A DNA stretch of 5,208 nucleotides, taken from positions 1 to 5,208 of the forward strand of contig JAEXPO010000551.1 in the NCBI GenBank assembly GCA_023446675.1. The letters are read 5' to 3'. Positions 1-3,990 of the stretch are shown here, one piece after another (the stretch's first letter is position 1; each line of letters opens with the position of its first letter). A program made the position numbers and the translations under genes. Under the pieces are notes generated by a model that was not told the DNA's origin, did not search any database, and saw nothing but the letters and a program-made list of their open reading frames with translations. The DNA comes from Bacillota bacterium. GTDB lineage: Bacteria; Bacillota; Clostridia; DSM-8532.

Positions 1-1
1 A

Positions 2-85
2 TCCGAGTATTGGGTGACAGGCAAAGCCCGCTTTAGTCAGAGAACATCAATGTCTTCTTTCTTATATTCTAAATTACACCTTTAA
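2..85 (+). other. Possible C-terminal end of a rightward gene (doubtful)
   Basis: An open frame enters from the left edge and ends with TAA at 83-85, giving 27 residues (SEYWVTGKARFSQRTSMSSF, then seven more). I do not recognise the peptide and 27 open codons can arise by chance. If real, it would be the tail of a gene convergent with the radical SAM gene. No strong terminator separates them, only a weak AAAGG/CCTTT hairpin near 126-138. The leftward promoter and Fur-like site proposed for the same stretch argue against it; at most one of the two readings is likely to be right. Confidence 0.15.
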
Positions 86-99
86 GGGCTTCTAGTCAA
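66..99 (-). promoter_or_regulatory. Possible leftward promoter
   Basis: On the minus strand TTGACT (94-99, five of six to the -35 consensus) is followed after 17 nt by TAATTT (71-76), a poor -10. A better -10, TAGAAT (66-71), is 22 nt away, too far for that -35. The Fur-like box covers the -35. No start codon with a good ribosome binding site and an open frame was found between here and base 1, so any gene served starts outside the window. Confidence 0.2.
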
Positions 100-113
100 T
101 GATAATCACTTTC
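95..113. promoter_or_regulatory. Fur-box-like operator
   Basis: GTCAATGATAATCACTTTC matches the classical 19-bp Fur consensus GATAATGATAATCATTATC at 15 of 19 positions. In the Bacillus 7-1-7 form (TGATAAT-N-ATTATCA), positions 100-114 match 12 of 14 defined bases, with the left half perfect. It lies just past the stop of the radical SAM gene and overlaps a TTGACT that could be the -35 of a leftward promoter, where a repressor would be expected. Its target would be a gene beyond the left edge. AT-rich intergenic DNA yields such matches by chance, so this is suggestive only. Confidence 0.35.
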
Positions 114-144
114 ATTCCTGCTGCTAAAGGCGCCCTTTTATCCC

Positions 145-1092
145 TTACAGCCCTTCCATTTGAAAGGAAGGGGTATAGCTTTTTTCAGCGGAAGACTTTT
201 CCTGAATATATCCGTTTAATCCCAGTGAAAGAGCGTAATCCGCCGCCTTATTGTATTCAAAAGAGGTCAGCCTGCGATTAAGCTCGGGAAAGGGCTGGTT
301 TTTGTATCCCGGTGTATATTGGCTCATAAGGCTTATTTGAATACTGTCCGGCGGAAAATTTTCCCTAATCCAGTCAAGGATTTGGATGGAATCCCGATAG
401 GCCCCAGGGAGCACAAGGTGACGAATTAAAACCCCGCGCAGCATAATTCCTTCTTCATTGAAAACCGCCTGGCCTGTTTGCCTGAACATTTCCAGAATGG
501 CTTTGGCAGCCGTACTAAAATAATCTTCCGCAGAGGCATAGCGTGCCGATAGCTCCGGGCTTTTAAATTTCAGATCGGGAAGGTACACATCCACAAATCC
601 TTCAAGGAGCTTTAAGGACTCAACTCTTTCATAGCCTCCCGTATTATACACCACGGGCAGTCTCCGTTTTTCTTTGGTAAGGGAAAGGGCTTCTCTTATT
701 TGAGGGATATAGGGTGTGGGGCTTACCAGATTGAGGGTGTGAGCTCCCTTTTCCTCAAGCTCGAGAAAAATCTCACCCAGGCGTTGAACAGTGAGGGTCT
801 TCCCATTATTCTCCAGGCTTATGTCATGGTTTTGGCAAAAGCAGCATCTTAAGGGACATCCGCTTAGGAACACGGTCCCCGATCCCCTTGTGCCGCTGAT
901 ACAGGGCTCCTCCCAAAGATGAAGTCCCGCTCTTGCGGCCCGAAGGTTACTGCCTGCGCCGCAGAAACCGTTTTCAAGGCTTCGTTGGGCCCCGCAAAGC
1001 CGGGGACACAGCATGCAGCCTTCCTCTGTCTCACTGGCCTGCTCAAAGGTTTTATCAATCCGCTGCTGCAAGTGCAAGGCATTCTCTGACAT
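145..1092 (-). CDS. Radical SAM protein, PflX/COG1313 type (PflA-like)
   Basis: A 315-residue cytoplasmic protein. CPLRCCFC at 79-86 is the CX3CX2C motif whose cysteines (79, 83, 86) hold the [4Fe-4S] cluster that cleaves S-adenosylmethionine; the PflA-like CFCQN reading continues to residue 88. An N-terminal cysteine set, C26-x2-C29-x3-C33-x10-C44, typical of this group, may bind a second cluster. Later family signatures are SLMSQYTP and PELNRRLTSFEY, and the C-terminal tail SYTPSFQMEGL is the usual end, so the gene is complete (TAA at 145-147). The ATG at 1090-1092 follows AAGGAGG (1102-1108) with 9 nt spacing; the next Met, M27, lies inside the cysteine motif. It overlaps the upstream ClC gene by 38 nt. 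COG1313 proteins resemble pyruvate formate-lyase activase but, as far as I know, have no settled substrate; no glycyl radical enzyme partner is visible. Family call firm, function unknown. Confidence 0.93.
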   Translation of the reverse strand: MSENALHLQQRIDKTFEQASETEEGCMLCPRLCGAQRSLENGFCGAGSNLRAARAGLHLWEEPCISGTRGSGTVFLSGCPLRCCFCQNHDISLENNGKTLTVQRLGEIFLELEEKGAHTLNLVSPTPYIPQIREALSLTKEKRRLPVVYNTGGYERVESLKLLEGFVDVYLPDLKFKSPELSARYASAEDYFSTAAKAILEMFRQTGQAVFNEEGIMLRGVLIRHLVLPGAYRDSIQILDWIRENFPPDSIQISLMSQYTPGYKNQPFPELNRRLTSFEYNKAADYALSLGLNGYIQEKSSAEKSYTPSFQMEGL

Positions 1093-2611
1093 TGGCCGCC
1101 GCCTCCTTATTGGTCAGAACAATAAGGCAATCGCTCTGACACAGGATGGTTTCCCCATTGGGAATCAGCTCGCTCTCCCCTCTTTTGACACCCACAATAA
1201 GACAGGCCGGAGGCCACTTCATTTCCCGAACCCTCTTGCCTTCAAGCAGGGAACCGCTATGTACCGGTATTTCCAGCAATATTTTATCCTCTTCTCCCTG
1301 AAGCTCCGAGCCTCCGCTTTTTAGCAGGCGTTCAAGAAGCTCTTCATACACGGGCTTGGATTTGAATATGTCGGTAATGACATAGGCGGTAAGGCAGACA
1401 ACACCCAGGGAAAGAAGGTTTGAAAAGGAACCGGTCATTTCGGTTATCAAAATAATTCCGGTAATAGGCGCCTTCACCACTGCCGTAAAATACCCCGCCA
1501 TGGCCAGGATAATGAAATTACCAATGTAGGCATCGTTAAAGCCGAACCATCCGCTCAACAAAAACCAGTAAATCCGTCCGATAAGTGCACCTACCACTAA
1601 TAAGGGGAGAAAGATACCCCCTGGCGCCGACGAACCGTAGCTTATCATGGTAAACAGAAATTTAGCAAGGAGAAGGATAATCAAAAGAAAAAGGGTAAAA
1701 TGCTCTGCCATAAGCTCATTAACCAGCTCATGGCCGCCCCCGAGAACGGCGGGCAGGGTAAGTCCGGCAATGCCGGCCGCCAGAAAGGCAAGGACAGGTT
1801 TTACCCACGTTGGCAGCCGGGTGAGCCTTTTGTAAAGATCCTGGGATTTATAAAGCGCTTTATTAAAGACAATCCCCAAAAGACCTGCCACAATCCCCAG
1901 CACCACAATGGCCGGATAATTTTTAAGAGGCAGTGGTGTAATTGCGCCAAAAGCAAAAACAGGCTTCATGCCAAAAAAGTTTTTAGACACAAAATCCGCC
2001 GCAAGTGAAGAGGCCAGCGCGGATATCATAACCACAGGAGAGAAATTCTTATGTATTTCCTCAAGGGCAAAAATAACGCCTGAAATAGGGGCGTTAAAAG
2101 CTGCTGCCAAACCGGCACTGGCCCCGCATGTCATAAGATAGCCTTCTTCAACCTTGATTTTCTTGAAAAGGCGGCTATACCCCTGTCCTACGGCTGCACC
2201 CAACTGAATGGACGGCCCTTCCCTACCAAGGGACAGGCCCGCACCAATGCCCAGCACCCCGCCCAAAAGCTTTCCCAGAATAACACGCCACCAGCTCATT
2301 TCGAGCCGGTGCTGCAAAACACCCTTAATTTGAGGTATACCGCTTCCGGATATCATGGGTACCTTTTTAACAAGCCATCCGGTCAGAAGTCCTCCCAGTA
2401 CAAGAAGCACAACCCAAAGGGGTATAAGCCACGGATGCTCCAGCTGAAACAAATAAGCCGATTTTGAAAAATGAAGTGCTTTTTCCAGTAGAAGCCGATA
2501 CAGTACGACAATTGCGCCCGCAGCCAGTCCCACTGCCATTCCTTCTCCAATCAGCCTGAGCTTGAAGGTAAACCAGGAACGTAGTACATTTTTTGAATCA
2601 TCTGAGTTCAA
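1055..2611 (-). CDS. ClC-family chloride channel / H+/Cl- antiporter with C-terminal TrkA_C (RCK_C) domain
   Basis: A 518-residue integral membrane protein moving chloride, probably in exchange for protons. All ClC signatures are present: GSGIP (89-93, anion-coordinating serine 90), GREGP (129-133, gating glutamate 131), AFNAPISG (171-178), the glutamate pair 184-185 matching the internal proton glutamate region of E. coli ClcA, GGIFLP (331-336), and Tyr422 in KPVYEELL, matching the central anion tyrosine. Hydrophobic segments run from about 20 to 415. Residues about 440-515 form a TrkA_C-like domain (IPNGETIL, DCLIVL), a presumed ligand-sensing or dimerising module found on many bacterial ClCs. 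Start is TTG at 2609-2611, the first possible start after an in-frame TAA, with AAAGGTGG 9 nt upstream; the first in-frame ATG (M25) would cut into the first helix. First gene of a two-gene operon; stop TGA at 1055-1057. The glutamates favour antiport over channel, by homology only. Confidence 0.95.
   Translation of the reverse strand: MNSDDSKNVLRSWFTFKLRLIGEGMAVGLAAGAIVVLYRLLLEKALHFSKSAYLFQLEHPWLIPLWVVLLVLGGLLTGWLVKKVPMISGSGIPQIKGVLQHRLEMSWWRVILGKLLGGVLGIGAGLSLGREGPSIQLGAAVGQGYSRLFKKIKVEEGYLMTCGASAGLAAAFNAPISGVIFALEEIHKNFSPVVMISALASSLAADFVSKNFFGMKPVFAFGAITPLPLKNYPAIVVLGIVAGLLGIVFNKALYKSQDLYKRLTRLPTWVKPVLAFLAAGIAGLTLPAVLGGGHELVNELMAEHFTLFLLIILLLAKFLFTMISYGSSAPGGIFLPLLVVGALIGRIYWFLLSGWFGFNDAYIGNFIILAMAGYFTAVVKAPITGIILITEMTGSFSNLLSLGVVCLTAYVITDIFKSKPVYEELLERLLKSGGSELQGEEDKILLEIPVHSGSLLEGKRVREMKWPPACLIVGVKRGESELIPNGETILCQSDCLIVLTNKEAAANVRECLALAAAD
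1102..1108 (-). promoter_or_regulatory. Ribosome binding site of radical SAM gene, inside ClC coding sequence
   Basis: A perfect AAGGAGG on the minus strand, 9 nt before the ATG at 1090-1092. It lies within the last codons of the ClC gene, where it reads as part of N-K-E-A-A-A. It fixes the start of the radical SAM gene and allows reinitiation or coupled translation by ribosomes ending at the ClC stop (1055-1057). Confidence 0.85.
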
Positions 2612-2620
2612 TGATAAGCG

Positions 2621-2628
2621 CCACCTTT
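2621..2628 (-). promoter_or_regulatory. Ribosome binding site deciding the TTG start of the ClC gene
   Basis: AAAGGTGG on the minus strand, one mismatch from AAAGGAGG, sits 9 nt before TTG (2609-2611). An in-frame TAA lies six codons before the TTG with no ATG between, so TTG is the best supported start. The weaker site plus TTG suggests moderate translation. Confidence 0.65.
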
Positions 2629-2684
2629 AGTTCTGCCACAAGAGGTATTTGCCTTTTTGCTGCATTAATAGGATTTGAATAGTC

Positions 2685-2718
2685 AAAAGCTCGGGGGCAT
2701 CGAATCCCCCTCCCTTTT
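2685..2718 (-). promoter_or_regulatory. Leader hairpin upstream of ClC gene (possible attenuator or 5'-UTR element)
   Basis: On the minus strand AAAAG-GGA-GGGGG, loop ATTCGATG, CCCCC-GAG-CTTTT folds as two 5-bp stems split by a symmetric GGA/GAG internal loop in which tandem G-A pairs are possible. It begins about 20-25 nt after the predicted ClC transcription start and ends about 75 nt before the TTG. The 3' side has only CTTTTGAC, without a clean U-run, so a simple intrinsic terminator is unlikely. On the plus strand there is no gene for it to end. No riboswitch class I know fits it. Confidence 0.4.
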
Positions 2719-2747
2719 AGCCGGATTTATTTTTTTCAGCCTCATTC

Positions 2748-2777
2748 ATTATAGCACAGGAAAAATCCTGCCCGCAA
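2748..2777 (-). promoter_or_regulatory. Predicted sigma-A-type promoter of the ClC/radical SAM operon (extended -10)
   Basis: The minus strand carries TGCTATAAT, a perfect -10 hexamer (2748-2753) with the TGn extension. The best -35 is TTGCGG (2772-2777) 18 nt upstream, matching only TTG; weak -35s are common with an extended -10. Transcription would start near 2741 and give a leader of about 130 nt. The -35 overlaps the right arm (minus-strand reading) of the large palindrome at 2774-2802, and the spacer holds a second small inverted repeat. Confidence 0.6.
2757..2770. repeat. Small inverted repeat in the -35/-10 spacer of the ClC promoter
   Basis: CAGGAAAAATCCTG: 5-bp arms CAGGA and TCCTG around AAAA. 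It lies wholly between the -35 and -10 of the predicted ClC promoter, where MerR-type regulators bind, although the 18-nt spacer is close to normal rather than the 19-20 typical of MerR promoters. It may be chance. Confidence 0.3.
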
Positions 2778-2802
2778 TAAAGTACAGACTGTACTTTATT
2801 GC
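2774..2802. repeat. Perfect 29-bp palindrome (13-bp arms), candidate operator
   Basis: Arms GCAATAAAGTACA (2774-2786) and TGTACTTTATTGC (2790-2802) are exact reverse complements around GAC. It lies 21 bp past the AraC stop and overlaps the -35 of the predicted ClC promoter. As RNA it would be a stable hairpin, but on the minus strand the next bases are GGGCAGG, with TTTTT only 7 nt later, so it is an atypical terminator for the AraC transcript. Its dyad form and position favour an operator for a dimeric repressor or activator of the ClC operon; a transcript-end or processing hairpin is the alternative. A further small repeat, TTGCA-GAA-TGCAA (2799-2811), overlaps its edge. Confidence 0.55.
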
Positions 2803-2823
2803 AGAATGCAAATGACAAGGGCG

Positions 2824-3672
2824 CTACGGAGCAGGGTTTGATTCGGACAAGCCGCTTTGCGGCGTTCCGGTAGGCGCAAAGCCGTAATAGCGCTTAAAGG
2901 CTTTGGAGAAGACGTAGGGATCCGAGTAGCCCAGCATTTCTGCAATTTCCTTTACCGAATAAATACCCTCCATAAGATAGCTCATAGCCTCCTTAAGCTT
3001 CAGGCGGCTTATATAGACAAAGGGCGTAATTCCCATAATGCTTTTAAAATGGGTGATGAAGTATTTTTCCGACATAAGGGAAAGCTCGGCCAGCTCCTTA
3101 ACGCTTAAGGGCCGGTGGAGGTTTCGGGTAATGTGGGAGAGCACCTTCTCCAGGCGCACATAGGCTTTCTCAGCATCCTGAGGCAGCCTTATAAGATCCT
3201 CCTCCATTTTAAAGGCGATAACTCCTGACACCAGTCTGGCTAAACCGGCCTTTAGTGTCAGTGCCGACATGGCCCGCCCTTTTCTGTACCCGCTGTAATC
3301 CTCCAGAAAGACGGCAATATGGGATAGAAGGCATTTGCCGGGAACAAAGCCGTCAAAGAGAAAGCTTTCCAGAGGCCGGATATTGGTGCCCATCAGAATA
3401 TCAAACCGGGCAAAAATAAAGACACAGCTTTCCTCCAGCGATCTGGCGGTGTAAAGCCTCTGAGGATGAAAAAAGAAAACATCCCCTTCCTCAAGCCGGT
3501 AGGCCTTCCCGTCCATAACAATTTCCAAAGCCCCATGAGTGACCAGCCACAGGGCATAATTGTTTTTGCTTTCATGCTCCACCCAGTTTTTGTCATGGTT
3601 CACGGCGGAGCAGACCTTGACCGCAAACTCAAACTGTCCGGCAAGGCCATTGAGTACCTTGTTGTTTTGCAA
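2824..3672 (-). CDS. AraC-family transcriptional regulator
   Basis: A 282-residue DNA-binding regulator with the usual two-part layout. Residues about 15-100 form a cupin-like sensor domain (HGALEIVMDGKAYRLEEGDV, then FFFHP), the fold that binds sugars in AraC relatives. Residues about 170-268 hold the AraC DNA-binding domain: first helix-turn-helix at 189-210 (LSVKELAELSLMSEKYFITHF) followed by the linker helix ISRLKLKEAMSYL (221-233), second at 239-262 (SVKEIAEMLGYSDPYVFSKAF). The usual final G-x-S/T-P-x-x-Y-R is altered to GFAPTGTPQS, with a short Pro/Ser-rich tail. Start is TTG at 3670-3672, with AAGGAGG (3680-3686) 7 nt upstream; the first in-frame ATG is M53, inside the sensor domain. 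Stop TAG at 2824-2826. It is divergent from the GH4 gene, so it is probably that gene's regulator, most often an activator in this family. Effector unknown. Confidence 0.93.
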   Translation of the reverse strand: MQNNKVLNGLAGQFEFAVKVCSAVNHDKNWVEHESKNNYALWLVTHGALEIVMDGKAYRLEEGDVFFFHPQRLYTARSLEESCVFIFARFDILMGTNIRPLESFLFDGFVPGKCLLSHIAVFLEDYSGYRKGRAMSALTLKAGLARLVSGVIAFKMEEDLIRLPQDAEKAYVRLEKVLSHITRNLHRPLSVKELAELSLMSEKYFITHFKSIMGITPFVYISRLKLKEAMSYLMEGIYSVKEIAEMLGYSDPYVFSKAFKRYYGFAPTGTPQSGLSESNPAP

Positions 3673-3679
3673 AAGCCTC

Positions 3680-3686
3680 CCTCCTT
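3680..3686 (-). promoter_or_regulatory. Ribosome binding site deciding the TTG start of the AraC-family gene
   Basis: A perfect AAGGAGG on the minus strand, 7 nt before TTG (3670-3672). No ATG occurs in frame near it, so the TTG start is well supported. Confidence 0.8.
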
Positions 3687-3694
3687 CTCTTTTG

Positions 3695-3725
3695 ATTATA
3701 GTACCTTATGACTCAGAAGCGCCAA
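3695..3725 (-). promoter_or_regulatory. Predicted promoter of the AraC-family gene
   Basis: On the minus strand a perfect TATAAT lies at 3695-3700. The best -35 is TTGGCG (3720-3725) with a long 19-nt spacer, matching only TTG; at 17 nt there is no match. Transcription would start near 3688, leaving a leader of about 16 nt with the ribosome binding site almost at its 5' end. The weak -35 may mean low basal expression or need for an activator. Confidence 0.45.
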
Positions 3726-3764
3726 TAAAAAACACGTTATCCTCAAGGTAAAACAAAATATTGG
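3722..3764. repeat. Spaced inverted repeat CCAATA/TATTGG in divergent region
   Basis: CCAATA (3722-3727) and TATTGG (3759-3764) are exact inverted 6-mers whose centres are 37 bp apart, between the AraC promoter and the GH4 promoters. The left copy overlaps the AraC -35, so binding there could autoregulate the regulator. Short arms in AT-rich DNA make chance quite possible. Confidence 0.2.
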
Positions 3765-3815
3765 GTTTCGGGCGCACCCTGCTTTAAATACAGAAGGGGC
3801 AGGGCTGTCTGAGAC

Positions 3816-3835
3816 GAAATTCAAGAAATCGAACT
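3816..3835. promoter_or_regulatory. Tandem GAAAT-type repeats, possible AraC-family binding site
   Basis: GAAAT at 3816-3820 and 3825-3829, then the related GAACT at 3831-3835, ending 2 bp before TTGACA of the GH4 promoter. AraC-family proteins often bind direct repeats abutting or overlapping the -35 of the gene they activate, so position fits. Repeat length and spacing (9 then 6 bp) are irregular and shorter than a typical operator pair, so this is only a candidate. Confidence 0.22.
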
Positions 3836-3837
3836 TT

Positions 3838-3865
3838 TTGACATGGTAAGTTAACGTTTTAACAT
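3838..3865 (+). promoter_or_regulatory. Predicted GH4 promoter P1
   Basis: A perfect -35 TTGACA (3838-3843) and TAACAT (3860-3865, four of six) are 16 nt apart. Transcription would start near 3872 and leave a leader of about 119 nt. An inverted repeat GTTAA-CGTT-TTAAC (3850-3863) lies over the spacer and the start of the -10, and AACTT/AAGTT (3832-3836, 3848-3852) flanks the -35; either could bind a regulator. The poor -10 fits an activator-dependent promoter. Confidence 0.45.
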
Positions 3866-3893
3866 TCACCTTTGCCCTTCCCGGGGGTATAGT
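3865..3893 (+). promoter_or_regulatory. Predicted GH4 promoter P2
   Basis: TTCACC (3865-3870, four of six) and TATAGT (3888-3893, five of six) are 17 nt apart, an optimal spacing. Transcription would start near 3900. Its -35 touches the -10 of P1, so the two are probably alternatives and only one may be real. Confidence 0.4.
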
Positions 3894-3912
3894 TAGTGAC
3901 GTAAAGGGGTGC

Positions 3913-3930
3913 TCCATTTCTGTTAATGGA
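3913..3930 (+). other. Small hairpin in the GH4 leader
   Basis: TCCATT (3913-3918), loop TCTGTT, AATGGA (3925-3930): a 6-bp stem in the 5' leader downstream of both predicted GH4 promoters and 60 nt before the ATG. No T-run follows, so it is not a terminator. It may be an operator half, a leader stem or chance. Confidence 0.2.
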
Positions 3931-3976
3931 TAACTCCGGTTCACTATTGAAAGAAAACTTCAGAAAGCCAATTTGG

Positions 3977-3982
3977 AAGGAG
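3977..3982 (+). promoter_or_regulatory. Ribosome binding site of the GH4 gene
   Basis: AAGGAG (within GGAAGGAG) lies 8 nt before ATG at 3991 and fixes the start, which places the beta-strand of the NAD-binding fold at residues 6-10, as is normal for the family. Confidence 0.8.
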
Positions 3983-3990
3983 ACAACCTC

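Noticed and set aside
121..144. Intrinsic terminator after the radical SAM gene
   Set aside because: The only hairpin (AAAGG-GCG-CCTTT on the minus strand) is short, A/T-rich and not followed by a T-run; too weak to call.
1013..1324. A 103-codon plus-strand open frame over the ClC/radical SAM junction
   Set aside because: Antisense to two confident genes; composition looks like reverse-strand translation and no family is recognised.
1700..2008. A 102-codon plus-strand open frame
   Set aside because: It lies wholly antisense to the ClC gene, which has unmistakable family motifs. Its product is basic and low in recognisable features, and no promoter or good ribosome binding site was seen.
2693..2710. 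T-arm of a tRNA (GGGGG ... TTCGA ... CCCCC on the minus strand)
   Set aside because: The loop is 8 nt and misplaced relative to the stem, and no anticodon arm, D arm or acceptor stem could be fitted around it.
2685..2718. Fluoride (crcB) riboswitch before a ClC gene
   Set aside because: The leader lacks the conserved GGNGATG...CNCC and downstream core as I know them, and the protein has GSGIP and GREGP, the chloride-type motifs, not those of the fluoride exporter CLC-F group.
2774..2802. CopY/BlaI/MecI-type operator (TACA-NN-TGTA)
   Set aside because: The dyad centre has three bases (TACA-GAC-TGTA), not two, and no such repressor or its usual partner is in the window. The resemblance to a steroid receptor element is coincidence in bacterial DNA.
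3848..3863. CcpA cre site over GH4 promoter P1
   Set aside because: Around the central CG the match to TGNAANCGNWNNCA fails at several fixed positions, including the outer C-A.
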